From NCBI GenBank assembly GCA_020725145.1, contig DYFO01000022.1, positions 1 to 35,931 on the forward strand: a stretch of DNA of 35,931 nt, in the 5' to 3' direction. Below the pieces are notes generated by a model, which searched no databases, had not been told where the DNA came from, and saw only the letters and a program-made list of their open reading frames with translations. The translations under genes were made by a program, and so were the position numbers. Of the stretch, positions 1 to 9,246 are shown in pieces (position 1 is the stretch's first letter; each line of letters begins with the position of its first letter). The stretch comes from Symbiobacterium thermophilum. Its GTDB lineage: Bacteria > Bacillota > Sulfobacillia > UBA995.

Positions 1-58
1 TTTGTCTGAGTGAGCCAATGTCCCTTCGGCTACATTTTAGCTGAGTGATCGCGCTGTA

Positions 59-87
59 TTGACAGGCGGCAGGGGTTTTGCTACTCT
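59..87 (+). promoter_or_regulatory. Putative sigma-A promoter for the flagellar operon
   Basis: TTGACA (59-64), 17-nt spacer, TACTCT (82-87); just upstream of the riboswitch-like element and flgB. Confidence 0.6.
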
Positions 88-113
88 GGTGTGGTTACCC
101 CCAGACTTGACAG

Positions 114-189
114 ATTCCGACAAACACCTCCCCACCGCCGGGTGGGAGGTAAAGCGATGGCCCTTTTGGGTCAGCCGGGCTGCCGGAGT
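114..189 (+). ncRNA. Cyclic-di-GMP-I (GEMM-I)-like riboswitch aptamer, compact variant
   Basis: ATTCCG/CGGAGT closing stem (114-119/184-189), GACAAAC motif, hairpin CCTCCCCACC-GCCG-GGTGGGAGG, AAAGC motif, short hairpin GGCCC-TTTT-GGGTC, then AGCCGGGCTGCCGG, which resembles the conserved 3' GEMM-I segment; located in the 5' leader of a flagellar operon. Confidence 0.7.
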
Positions 190-228
190 TAAGCCCAACC
201 GCCCCTGGGCGCTCACCCGTTCTGGCAC

Positions 229-251
229 CCCGCTGCGAAGCGGGATGTTTT
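229..251 (+). terminator. Possible riboswitch expression-platform hairpin (intrinsic terminator-like)
   Basis: CCCGCT-GCGA-AGCGGG stem-loop followed by ATGTTTT; U-tract is weak. Confidence 0.4.
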
Positions 252-270
252 GGCAAAGGCGGGAGGCGGC

Positions 271-684
271 ATGGGGTTTTTGTCTACCAGGGGCATAGAG
301 GCGCTCGAGTGGGGACTGCGGGTTACGGGGCTTAGGCAGGCGGCGACGGCACAGAACCTCGCCAACCTGAGCACTCCGGGCTACAAGCGGGTGACGGTGA
401 CCTTTGACCGGCCCTGGCGTGACGCGCTCGAAGGGGCGGAGCGCGGTCTTTCGCCGGTCGTCACCCACCCCTTGCACCTCGGGCCAGGCGCGTCGGCCGG
501 CTACCCTGCTCCTCGTCTACAAAGCGAGCTACACACCTCGGCCCGGCCCGACGGCAACAACGTCGACCTGGAATACGAACTTGCCACGCTCTCGGAGAAC
601 ACCCTGCACCATCAGGCACTCCTCCGCCAGCTCAACCAGCGTCTGGCGGCACTGCGCCTTGCGGTAACCGAAGGCAGGAAGTAA
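271..684 (+). CDS. flgB: Flagellar basal-body rod protein FlgB
   Basis: ATG after GGGAGG; GLRVTGLRQAATAQNLANLSTPGYKR rod-protein N-terminal motif; precedes flgC. Confidence 0.9.
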   Translation: MGFLSTRGIEALEWGLRVTGLRQAATAQNLANLSTPGYKRVTVTFDRPWRDALEGAERGLSPVVTHPLHLGPGASAGYPAPRLQSELHTSARPDGNNVDLEYELATLSENTLHHQALLRQLNQRLAALRLAVTEGRK

Positions 685-704
685 TGCGGGGAGGGATACC
701 GGTG

Positions 705-1154
705 ATGAGGATCTTCAAGATCCTGGAGACGAGCGCCTCGGCGCTGACCGCCGAGCGGCTGCGCCTGGAGCTGATCGCCAGTAACCTGGCCAACCTCAAC
801 ACCACGCGTACTCCCGCCGGTGAGCCCTACCGGCGTCTGGTGCCCGTCTTCGCGCCCCGCGGAACGGCGTCGCCCTTCGCGGCGGCACTGGCCTGGCTCA
901 GGCGAGCTCCTGCCGAGCCCGGTCACGGGGTGGCGGTCACGGCGGTGGTGGCGGATCCGGCCGCCTTCCCGTTGCGGCACGACCCGACACACCCCGATGC
1001 CGACCCGGACGGCTACGTGCGGCTGCCCAACGTGGATGTGGTCGCCGAGATGGTCGACCTGATGGCGGCGACTCGGGCCTACGAGGCCAACGCCGCGGTC
1101 GCCAGCGCCACGCGCACGCTTGCCCAGCGGGCGCTGGAAATAGGCAGGCAGTGA
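705..1154 (+). CDS. flgC: Flagellar basal-body rod protein FlgC
   Basis: RIFKILETSASALTAERLRLELIASNLANLNTTRT and C-terminal NVDVVAEMVDLMAATRAYEAN; alternative ATG at 684. Confidence 0.92.
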   Translation: MRIFKILETSASALTAERLRLELIASNLANLNTTRTPAGEPYRRLVPVFAPRGTASPFAAALAWLRRAPAEPGHGVAVTAVVADPAAFPLRHDPTHPDADPDGYVRLPNVDVVAEMVDLMAATRAYEANAAVASATRTLAQRALEIGRQ

Positions 1155-1158
1155 GGAG

Positions 1159-1473
1159 GTGTCCGGCTTGAACATCACCCGCATAACCGCGGTCCCCGCG
1201 ACCGCGGCGAACGGCACGACACCCGCGGCCTCGCGGACGCCGCAGGCGGCGGGCACGGCTTTTGCCAACTGCCTGCGGGAGATCGCCACGGCGGTGAACG
1301 CCCAGCAGCTCAAGGCGGATGCCACGGCCGCCGCCCTGGCCACCGGTCAGGCCGAGGACCTGCACGAAGTGATCCTGGAGGCGGAGAAGGCCAACCTGAG
1401 CCTTGAGCTTCTGATCCAGCTCCGAAACCGCGCCCTCGAGGCCTACCAGGAGATAATGCGCATGCCCGTATAG
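1159..1473 (+). CDS. fliE: Flagellar hook-basal body protein FliE
   Basis: C-terminal LHEVILEAEKANLSLELLIQLRNRALEAYQEIMRMPV; between flgC and fliF; GTG start. Confidence 0.92.
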   Translation: MSGLNITRITAVPATAANGTTPAASRTPQAAGTAFANCLREIATAVNAQQLKADATAAALATGQAEDLHEVILEAEKANLSLELLIQLRNRALEAYQEIMRMPV

Positions 1474-1501
1474 CCCGCCACGACGGTCGGGGTGGTCTTG
1501 A

Positions 1502-3031
1502 GTGGAACGGTTCCGCGAGCTTGTACAGGATGCCAACTTTCGCCGGCGGATGCTGCTGGCCGGCGCCGCCGTGCTGGTGCTGGCGCTGGTGACGGCGGGC
1601 ATCATGGTGCTGACCCGCCCGCCCATGGTTCCCCTGTTCACGGGGCTTGCCCTGGAGGATGCCGCCGCCATCGTCGACCGCCTGGCCGAAGCGGGTATTC
1701 CCTACCAGGTGGGCGGACGCGGCGACAGCGTCCTCGTGCCGGCCTCGCGGCTTCACGAAACCCGCCTGATGATCGCGCGGGCCGGACTCCCCACCGGAGG
1801 CGTGGTGGGCCTGGAGTCCTTCGCCGGCGGCGGCTGGAACTCGACCGACCTCGAGCGGCAGGTGAGGTTGGTGCAGGCGTTACAGGGTGAACTGACGCGC
1901 ACCATCTTGAAGGTCCAGGGCGTGGCGGCCGCGCGCGTGCACCTGGTGCTGCCCCGCGAGAGCATCTTCGCCGGGCAGTCGCGGCCGGCGGCCGCCGCGG
2001 TGCTGGTGCAGCTCAAGCCGGGCCACAGCCTGGGCCGCGACCAGGTCGCGGCCGTCGTCCATCTGGTCGCCGGCGCCGTTCCCGACCTTTCGCCTGACCG
2101 GGTAACCGTGATCGACGGCAAAGGGCGCCTGCTCACCAACGGCAACGGCAGCACCGGGTCACAGAACCAGGCCGACCTCCGCGAACAGGTGGAGACGCGT
2201 CTGGCGTCCGAACTGCGCGGCCTGCTCGAGCAGGTGCTCGGACCGGGGAACGCCCTGGTGGCGGTGCGCGCCGAGGTCAACTTCGACCAGCGCGAGACCG
2301 AGCAGGTCATCATGGAGCCCGCCGGCGCTCCGCTGCTTCGCAGCGTGCAGGAGGTGCACGAAACTTACCGGGGCTCGGGCTCGCCACCGTCGGGAGGCCC
2401 CACCGGAACGGCGTCCAACCTGCCGGGAGCGTCGGTGCCCGTGTACGCCTCAGGAACGGCGACCACCCCCGACTCCGAGTACGAGCGGGTGGAGCGGCTG
2501 GCCAACTACGAGCTCAACCAGACGATCGAGCGCGTGGTGACCGCCCCCGGCGTCATCACCCGTCTGAGCGCGGCGGTGGTGATCAACCGCAACCTCACCG
2601 CCGCCGAGGAGGAGACCCTGCGCAACCTGGCCGGGGCCGCCCTGGGACTGGACCCCGGCCGCGGCGATTCACTGGTAGTCAGCGGCATACCCTTTGACAG
2701 CTCGCTGCTGGACGAGCTCCTGAACGGCCTGCCCGAGCCGGCGCCCACCCAAAGCTGGTGGTACCTCGCAGCGGCCGGCGGTGCCGCGCTGCTCGTGGCA
2801 GGACTGTGCTGGCTGGTCGTAGCCCGACTGGGGCGTCCGCGGCGGCGCCGGCAACGGCCGGCTTCCACGCCGGCGCCTGAGCCGGTGGCTCCGGGAACCC
2901 ACCTGCCCGGCACGGCGCCGGTCCTGGGGGCGTCGGGGGACCGGGCCGGGTGGTCGGACCTGATCGACCTGGCTCGCAACAAGCCCGAGGTAGTGGCCCG
3001 CATCTTGAGGACCTGGATCGCGGACAACTGA
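1502..3031 (+). CDS. fliF: Flagellar MS-ring protein FliF
   Basis: N-terminal TM, PLFTGLALEDAAAIVDRLAEAGIPYQV, YscJ/FliF-type domains, C-terminal TM; GTG start. Confidence 0.95.
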   Translation: MERFRELVQDANFRRRMLLAGAAVLVLALVTAGIMVLTRPPMVPLFTGLALEDAAAIVDRLAEAGIPYQVGGRGDSVLVPASRLHETRLMIARAGLPTGGVVGLESFAGGGWNSTDLERQVRLVQALQGELTRTILKVQGVAAARVHLVLPRESIFAGQSRPAAAAVLVQLKPGHSLGRDQVAAVVHLVAGAVPDLSPDRVTVIDGKGRLLTNGNGSTGSQNQADLREQVETRLASELRGLLEQVLGPGNALVAVRAEVNFDQRETEQVIMEPAGAPLLRSVQEVHETYRGSGSPPSGGPTGTASNLPGASVPVYASGTATTPDSEYERVERLANYELNQTIERVVTAPGVITRLSAAVVINRNLTAAEEETLRNLAGAALGLDPGRGDSLVVSGIPFDSSLLDELLNGLPEPAPTQSWWYLAAAGGAALLVAGLCWLVVARLGRPRRRRQRPASTPAPEPVAPGTHLPGTAPVLGASGDRAGWSDLIDLARNKPEVVARILRTWIADN

Positions 3032-3053
3032 ACTGACCCGGGAGGGAATCGCG

Positions 3054-4142
3054 GTGACCGACCGCTTCACGAACGCAGCAGTGGCGCCGGCGCAGGCAAG
3101 CCCGCCGCGACTGCCGCCACGCGAGATGCCGGGACGCCAGCCCGAACTCAGCGGGCGAGAGAAGGCGGCGGCGGTTCTGGTGGCCCTGGGAGTGGAACTT
3201 GCCTCCCGGGTGTTGCGCCACCTGACGGAGGCCGACATCGAAGCGGTGATGGTGGAGGTGGCCAACGCGGGCAGGTTCCCCGCGGACATCCAGCTTTCGG
3301 CAGTGCGCGAGTTTCTGGAGACGGCGGTGGCCCACGAGTACTACCAGCAGGGAGGACTCGAGTACGCGCGCTCGGCGCTGGAGAAAGCCCTCGGCCCGCA
3401 ACGGGCCGGCGACATCATGCAGCGTCTGCTCGCCTCCACTCAGGTCAGACCGTTTGCCTTCGCCCGCCGCTCCGATCCCTCCTTCCTTGCGGGCTTCCTG
3501 CAGAACGAGCACCCGCAGACCATCGCCCTGGTGCTGGCGCACCTTCTGCCGGAGCAGGCCGCCTCGATCCTGGGCCAGCTGCCTCCGGAGGTGCGCACGG
3601 ACGTGGCCCGCCGGGTGGCCCTGATGGACCGGGCCTCACCGGAGATGGTGCGCGAGGTGGAGCGCGTGCTCGAACGCAAGGTGGCCACCAACGCCCTCCT
3701 GGAAGACACCCGGGCGGGAGGGTTGCGCGCGCTGGTGCAGATCCTCAACCGCGTGGACCGTGCCACCGAAAAGAGCATCATCGAAACCCTGGCCGCCCGG
3801 GATCCCGATTTGGCCGAGCAGATCAAAAAGCAGCTCTTCGTGTTCGAGGACATCGTCAACCTGGACAACCGCTCGCTGCAGCGGGTGCTGCGCGAGGTTG
3901 ACCTCTCGCGCGAGCTGCCGCTGGCGCTGAAGGTGGCCAGCGAGGAACTCAAGGCCAAGATCGCGCAGAACCTCTCCGAGCGCGCCGCGCAGAACCTGAA
4001 CGAGGACATGGCCTTCCTGGGTCCTGTGCGCCTGCGCGAGGTCGAAGAGGCGCAACAGCGCATCGTGGCCATCGTCCGGCGCCTGGATGAGGAAGGCGAG
4101 ATCATTCTCTCCCGCGGAGGAGGCGAGGACATTGTCGTCTAG
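3054..4142 (+). CDS. fliG: Flagellar motor switch protein FliG
   Basis: EHPQTIALVLAHLLPEQAASILGQLP, LFVFEDIVNLDNRSLQRVLREVD, C-terminal GGGEDIVV. Confidence 0.95.
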   Translation: MTDRFTNAAVAPAQASPPRLPPREMPGRQPELSGREKAAAVLVALGVELASRVLRHLTEADIEAVMVEVANAGRFPADIQLSAVREFLETAVAHEYYQQGGLEYARSALEKALGPQRAGDIMQRLLASTQVRPFAFARRSDPSFLAGFLQNEHPQTIALVLAHLLPEQAASILGQLPPEVRTDVARRVALMDRASPEMVREVERVLERKVATNALLEDTRAGGLRALVQILNRVDRATEKSIIETLAARDPDLAEQIKKQLFVFEDIVNLDNRSLQRVLREVDLSRELPLALKVASEELKAKIAQNLSERAAQNLNEDMAFLGPVRLREVEEAQQRIVAIVRRLDEEGEIILSRGGGEDIVV

Positions 4143-4836
4143 CCGGAGCTTTCTGCCGCTGGGCAGGCAGACGGTCACAGGCAGGGAAACGACGGCCGCG
4201 GACTGGCGGCCGGGCCGGCTCCACCCGGCTCCCGTGCACCGCCCGGCCTCCTCGACGCCTGACACGCGGCGGGCCGCGGACGCCGACCGTGAACAGGCCT
4301 ACCTGGACGGCTACGCCGCAGGGATGGCCGCCTGCCGCGAGGAGCTCGAAGCCGAGCGCAGGCGGCTGGCCGAGGACCGCGCGGCCCTGGAGCGGGCGAG
4401 GATCGAGCTTGAGGCACTCCGCCAGCACGAGAAGCTGGCTCTGGAACAGCAGCGGGCCACGCTTCTGCGTCAGTTGCAGCTGGAAACGGTGGAGCTGGCG
4501 GTGGCCCTGGCCGAGCGCCTGCTGCGCGCGGAGTTGCGGCTGGCCCCCGATACCGTGATCCGGGTCGCCCGCGAGGCTCTGGGTGAGCTGGACGGCTCCT
4601 CCGCCGTCCGCCTGAAGGTCTGCCCGCAGGACGCGGCCACCTTGCGCGAGGCGGCGCAGGGTCTTGCCCATGAGACGGGTGTGGCCGAGCTGGAGATCAT
4701 CCCCCAGCCCCATCTGGAGCCCGGAGAGGTCGAGGTGGAGACGAGTTCGGGCGGTCTTGACGGACGCTGGGCCTGCCAGCTCGCAAGGCTCCGCCGCGCC
4801 CTTCACCGCGCGGTCGCGGGGGAGGAAGGGCCATGA
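4132..4836 (+). CDS. fliH: Flagellar assembly protein FliH
   Basis: Between fliG and fliI; coiled-coil region with ELAVALAERLLRAELRLAPDTVIRVAREAL; probable TTG start at 4132 after GGAGG. Confidence 0.8.
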   Translation: MSSSRSFLPLGRQTVTGRETTAADWRPGRLHPAPVHRPASSTPDTRRAADADREQAYLDGYAAGMAACREELEAERRRLAEDRAALERARIELEALRQHEKLALEQQRATLLRQLQLETVELAVALAERLLRAELRLAPDTVIRVAREALGELDGSSAVRLKVCPQDAATLREAAQGLAHETGVAELEIIPQPHLEPGEVEVETSSGGLDGRWACQLARLRRALHRAVAGEEGP

Positions 4837-6155
4837 GGCGACTGCTTCCACCGCAGCTTGAGGAAACCGTCAGGCGAGCACCGCTGTTCACCTGCAGGGG
4901 AAGGGTCACCCGCGTGGTGGGACTCACGCTGGAGTCCGCCGGCCCGCGTGCCCTGCTCGGTGAGCTCTGCCACATCCACCGTACGGGCAACGGAACCCTG
5001 CTGGCCGAGGTGACCGGCTTCCGCGACGGCCGCACGCTGCTGACCCCGCTTGGGGATCCCGCCGGAGTGGGACCCGGGGCGCCGGTGGAGGCCACGGGAA
5101 CGGTGCTGGGGGTTGCGGTGGGGCCGGGGCTGCTGGGACGGGTGCTCGACGGGCTGGGTAAGCCCATCGACGGTGGGGGACCGATCGATGCCGCCGCCTG
5201 GCGTCCCCTTGATTTCCCGGCTCCACCGGCTATGGAGCGGGCTCCCATAAGCCATCCCCTGCCCACGGGAGTGAAGGCCATCGACGGCGTGCTCACCTGC
5301 GGGCGTGGCCAGCGCGTGGGCATCTTCGCCGGCAGCGGGGTCGGCAAGAGCACCCTCCTCGGGATGATGGCCCGCTTCACCGCGGCGGAGGTGAACGTGA
5401 TCGGCCTGATCGGCGAGCGCGGCCGCGAGGTCCGCCAGTTCCTGGAGCGTGACCTGCGCGAGGAGGGCAGGAGGCGTTCGGTGGTGGTGGCCGCCACCTC
5501 CGACCAGCCCGCACTGGTACGCATCAAGGCGGCCATGACCGCCACCGCCATCGCCGAGTATTTCCGTGACCAGGGCAAGCACGTGCTGCTGGTGATGGAC
5601 TCGCTGACGCGGTTCGCCATGGCCCAACGGGAGGTCGGCCTGGCCAACGGCGAACCGCCGACCGCCCGCGGCTACACGCCTTCCGTCTTCTCGCTGCTGC
5701 CCCGCCTGCTGGAGAGGGCGGGATGCTCGCGCACCGGGAGCATCACCGGGTTTTACACCGTGCTGGTCGAGGGAGACGACGTCAACGAGCCGGTAGCCGA
5801 CGCCCTGCGGGCCATCCTCGACGGTCACATCGTGCTGTCCCGCGACCTGGCGGCGCGCGGGCACTACCCGCCGGTGGACGTGCTGGCCAGCGTGAGCCGG
5901 TTGATGGCCGACGTCGTGGACGAGCCGGCCCTGCGGGCCGCGAGCCTGCTGCGCCGGGTACTGGCCACCTACCGCGATGCCGAGGACCTCATCAACATCG
6001 GCGCCTACGCCCCGGGACAGAACCCCGACATCGATCACGCCTGCCGTTACATCGGCCGCGTGCGGCGGTTCCTCCGACAGGATCGCGACGAGCCGGCCGC
6101 TTTTGAGAGCACGCAGCGTGACCTGCTGTCACTTTTCGAAGAGGAGGTGAGCTAG
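4833..6155 (+). CDS. fliI: Flagellar export ATPase FliI
   Basis: Walker A GSGVGKST, IGERGREVRQFLERDL, VMDSLTRFAMAQREVGLANGEPPTARGYTPSVFSLLPRLLERAG. Confidence 0.97.
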   Translation: MRRLLPPQLEETVRRAPLFTCRGRVTRVVGLTLESAGPRALLGELCHIHRTGNGTLLAEVTGFRDGRTLLTPLGDPAGVGPGAPVEATGTVLGVAVGPGLLGRVLDGLGKPIDGGGPIDAAAWRPLDFPAPPAMERAPISHPLPTGVKAIDGVLTCGRGQRVGIFAGSGVGKSTLLGMMARFTAAEVNVIGLIGERGREVRQFLERDLREEGRRRSVVVAATSDQPALVRIKAAMTATAIAEYFRDQGKHVLLVMDSLTRFAMAQREVGLANGEPPTARGYTPSVFSLLPRLLERAGCSRTGSITGFYTVLVEGDDVNEPVADALRAILDGHIVLSRDLAARGHYPPVDVLASVSRLMADVVDEPALRAASLLRRVLATYRDAEDLINIGAYAPGQNPDIDHACRYIGRVRRFLRQDRDEPAAFESTQRDLLSLFEEEVS

Positions 6156-6156
6156 C

Positions 6157-6621
6157 TTGCCCGGCCGACGTTTCCGCCTGGAAAGGCTGCTGCGGCTGAC
6201 GCGCATGCGCGAACGGCAATGTATGCTCGCACTGGGCCTGGCCCGGCGCCAAGAGGCCGCCGCCCGCGACCAGGTGCACGAGGCCCTCGCCCGGAGGGGG
6301 CTCTTGGTGGCGGCGATGCGTGAGGCCGCCGCCTCCCCCGAACCGACGGAGCTTGCATCCGCCGGCGCCGCGCTCGCGTGGGCCAGTCGCAGGGTTGTCG
6401 AGCATCGGCAGGAACTCGAGGAAAGGCAGGCAGTGGCCGCCGCACGCCTGGCCGAGCTGGTCGAAGCCGGTCGCGGCCGTCGGAGCTTGGAGCGCCTCGC
6501 GGAGCAGCACCTGGCGGCGCAAGAGAGCCTGCGCCGCCAGGTGCTGCTCCGCGAGGCGGACGAGCACGCACAACGTGGGTCACGCGACCCGCTGTCAAAG
6601 GAGGAAGACCGCGGGAAATGA
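6157..6621 (+). CDS. fliJ: Flagellar FliJ-like chaperone
   Basis: FRLERLLRLTRMRERQ N-terminus, all-helical, follows fliI; TTG start. Confidence 0.75.
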   Translation: MPGRRFRLERLLRLTRMRERQCMLALGLARRQEAAARDQVHEALARRGLLVAAMREAAASPEPTELASAGAALAWASRRVVEHRQELEERQAVAAARLAELVEAGRGRRSLERLAEQHLAAQESLRRQVLLREADEHAQRGSRDPLSKEEDRGK

Positions 6622-7820
6622 CGAGTCCGGTGGCAATCCACAGGCCGGGCGGGTCCGGGTGGGACGGTTCGACACCGCCGGAGGCAAGACGAACCGATCA
6701 ACGTCTGGGTGAGGCGGCTGACTGGTTCGAGGCGCTGGTGCTGTTGCTCTGGACCGTTCACGGGCACTACCGGGGGGCGGAGTTGCCCGGGCACCTGACC
6801 GGGAGCATCCAGGCGAGCCCGCCGGCCGAAGCCACACAGGGGGGAAAGCTGCACCGCGCACGCCTGCCGGACTGTCCTGCTCCCGCGTATGAGGGCCGGC
6901 CCGGGGAGACGGAGCCCGATGGCTCCCTTCCCGGGCCTGCTTCCCCATCGCCGGTCGCGGACCGTGCGCTCGCCTTCTTCGCAGGCTCCGACGCGCCACC
7001 CGACCTGCCGCCGGTGACCGGACCGGTTCCGGCGCCGTCGCCCGCGTTCACGCCGGTTGCCCAAGGCCCACCTTCGGTGACCCCGCGACCTCCGCTGCCC
7101 GATGCGCAGGCGGTCACCCCCCAGCCCGATATCCCGCAAGCGGTGGCGATGCCGGAGGTTCCGGACGCCCAGGTGCCCCAAGCGCCCCGGGAGCATGTGC
7201 CGGAGAAGACGCCGGCAACACCGCGGGTCGCGGTGCCCGACGTGCCGGCGGCTCCGGCCGCACGCCTTCCGCGTCCCACGCCGGAAGCTTCGCCTGCTGC
7301 TGATCGGCGACGCCTTCATACGCTCCAGGCATCGGGGGAACACGCCGCGGTGGGCGATCCGGCGCCTTCCTCTTCGCCGATCCCGGAGGGAACGTCACCA
7401 AGCGTCGCGGCGAAAGGCGACCCCTCGGTGCTCAGGGCACGGGCCGAGGAGGCCTGGGAGGCCTTGCAGGCCCGGGTTACCGATCTTCAGGAGACACGAC
7501 AGACCATCCGTGTCGCGCTCAAGCCCCGCGAGCTCGGTCCGGTCAGCCTTCAGGTCAAGCTCGAGCGGGGCACGGCCCAGGCGCTGTTCGAGGTGGTTGA
7601 CCATCGGGCGGAACAGCTGCTCACCGGACGTGAAGGGGACATGCGACAGGCGCTGCAGGAGTGGGGGATTCCCCTGGGGGCGGTGGACGTCCGGGTGGGC
7701 ACCGGGGGGCACGGCAAGGGCCAGCCCCAAGATCTCCCCGAACCTCCCGTCCCCGGCGACCCGGCACCACCCCGCGGACGATCGGCAAGACGCCGGGGTC
7801 TGCTGGACTGCCGGGTATAG
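6618..7820 (+). CDS. fliK: Flagellar hook-length control protein FliK
   Basis: Pro-rich N-terminal region; C-terminal Flg_hook-type IRVALKPRELGPVSLQVKLERGTAQALFEVVDHRAEQLL; ATGA overlap with fliJ. Confidence 0.85.
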   Translation: MTSPVAIHRPGGSGWDGSTPPEARRTDQRLGEAADWFEALVLLLWTVHGHYRGAELPGHLTGSIQASPPAEATQGGKLHRARLPDCPAPAYEGRPGETEPDGSLPGPASPSPVADRALAFFAGSDAPPDLPPVTGPVPAPSPAFTPVAQGPPSVTPRPPLPDAQAVTPQPDIPQAVAMPEVPDAQVPQAPREHVPEKTPATPRVAVPDVPAAPAARLPRPTPEASPAADRRRLHTLQASGEHAAVGDPAPSSSPIPEGTSPSVAAKGDPSVLRARAEEAWEALQARVTDLQETRQTIRVALKPRELGPVSLQVKLERGTAQALFEVVDHRAEQLLTGREGDMRQALQEWGIPLGAVDVRVGTGGHGKGQPQDLPEPPVPGDPAPPRGRSARRRGLLDCRV

Positions 7821-7835
7821 AAAGGAGGCCTTGTC

Positions 7836-8222
7836 ATGGACCGTGTTACGGGTCTCGGTGAAACCGGAAAGCTCATCGGCCGGGAGCAGCTCCTCAAGTT
7901 GATGGTGGCGCAGCTGCAGCACCAGAACCCGCTGGCCCCGGTGAGCAGCCAGGAGTTCTTCGGCCAGCTCACCCAGCTGCTCATGGTGGAGTCGCTGGAG
8001 AACCTGCGAAGCCAGATGGAAAGGCTCACCCCCCAGCTCAGTCCCCAGGCCTCCGCCCTGGCAACCCTGGTCAACCTGGTCGGCCGCACGGTGGAGGTGG
8101 ACGCTCCCGGCGGCCCGCTGCAACTGCGCGTGGACGGCTTGCAGTGGTCCGAAGGCACCTGGTTCCTGGTAAGCAACGGTCGGAAGCTGGATCCCGCCCT
8201 GGTCACCGGGCTGGCCGAATAA
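7836..8222 (+). CDS. flgD: Flagellar hook assembly scaffold FlgD
   Basis: QLLKLMVAQLQHQNPLAPVSSQEFFGQLTQLLMVESLENL. Confidence 0.93.
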   Translation: MDRVTGLGETGKLIGREQLLKLMVAQLQHQNPLAPVSSQEFFGQLTQLLMVESLENLRSQMERLTPQLSPQASALATLVNLVGRTVEVDAPGGPLQLRVDGLQWSEGTWFLVSNGRKLDPALVTGLAE

Positions 8223-8242
8223 CCGAAAGGGAGGTAACCGAC

Positions 8243-9037
8243 ATGTTGAGATCCCTGTTCGCGGCGGTTTCGGGTCTCAGGACCCACCAGTTGAGGATGG
8301 ACGTGGTCGGTCACAACCTCGCCAACGTCAACTCCGTGGCCTACAAGGCCAGCCGGGCGTCCTTCCGGGAGCTGTTCAGCCAGACGTTGCGGGGTGGGGC
8401 GGCACCCACCGGCACGCGCGGCGGTGTCAACCCCCAGCAGATCGGTCTGGGGACCAGCCTGGGCGCCGTCGACGGCATCCACACGCAAGGCGCGCTGCAA
8501 GCCACGGGACGGGTCCGCGACCTGGCCGTGGAAGGCGAGGGCTTCTTTGTCCTCGTTAGCGGCACCGAGGTGTACTACACGCGCACCGGCAGCTTCGTTC
8601 AGGACGCCGCCGGCGTGCTGGTCGACCCGGCCACCGGTCTGACCGTGCGGGCGGTAGGCGGCGGGACGATCACCGTACCCGGCAACGTCCATCACCTTTC
8701 CATCGACCGCAGTGGCAACGTGGTGGGAGTGGACGACGGCGGCAATCTCGTTCCCCTGGGTCAGATAGCCCTGGCCACCTTCCCCAACCCCGAGGGGCTG
8801 CTTCGCGTCGGCAACAGCCTTTACACGGTGTCCGCCAACTCCGGCGCCCCGTCGGTGGGCGCGCCCCAGACAGGAGGCCGGGGGGCCATCGCCTCCGGCG
8901 CCCTGGAGATGTCCAACGTGGACCTGGCCCTGGAATTCGCGGACATGATCGTCACCCAGCGCGGATTCCAGGCCAACAGCCGCGTGATATCGGCATCCGA
9001 CGAGATGCTGCAGGAACTGGCAAACCTCAGGAGATGA
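8243..9037 (+). CDS. flgE: Flagellar hook protein FlgE (short, Bacillota-like size)
   Basis: MLRSLFAAVSGLRTHQLRMDVVGHNLANVNSVAYKASRASF and EMSNVDLALEFADMIVTQRGFQANSRVISASDEMLQELANL; GGGAGG RBS. Confidence 0.9.
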   Translation: MLRSLFAAVSGLRTHQLRMDVVGHNLANVNSVAYKASRASFRELFSQTLRGGAAPTGTRGGVNPQQIGLGTSLGAVDGIHTQGALQATGRVRDLAVEGEGFFVLVSGTEVYYTRTGSFVQDAAGVLVDPATGLTVRAVGGGTITVPGNVHHLSIDRSGNVVGVDDGGNLVPLGQIALATFPNPEGLLRVGNSLYTVSANSGAPSVGAPQTGGRGAIASGALEMSNVDLALEFADMIVTQRGFQANSRVISASDEMLQELANLRR

Positions 9038-9041
9038 TGGC

Positions 9042-9245
9042 ATGTTGCGGCTGACCCGTTTGAACGGCAGCGAGCTCGTGGTCAACGCCGAGATCATCGA
9101 GCTCGTGGAGGCCAGCCCCGACACCGTGGTCACCCTCACGACCGGCCGCAAGCTGGTGGTGTCCGAGCCGGTCGACGAGGTGGTCCGCCGGGTCATCGAG
9201 TACCGCCGGGCGCTACGACACCGGCCCAAGGAGGAAACCGGTTGA
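9042..9245 (+). CDS. flbD: FlbD/SwrD-family flagellar protein
   Basis: 67 aa, LTRLNGSELVVNAEIIELVEASPDTVVTLTTGRKLVV; between flgE and motA. Confidence 0.9.
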   Translation: MLRLTRLNGSELVVNAEIIELVEASPDTVVTLTTGRKLVVSEPVDEVVRRVIEYRRALRHRPKEETG

Positions 9246-9246
9246 C

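Noticed and set aside
59-298. 79-aa ORF over the leader
   Set aside because: Region is better explained as promoter, riboswitch-like RNA and hairpin; the translation is not protein-like
6378-6617. 80-aa N-terminal extension of the fliK frame
   Set aside because: Overlaps fliJ in another frame and is non-protein-like; ATG 6618 overlaps the fliJ stop as ATGA
7550-9229. 559-aa minus-strand ORF
   Set aside because: Antisense to fliK/flgD/flgE/flbD; low-complexity translation, no family motifs
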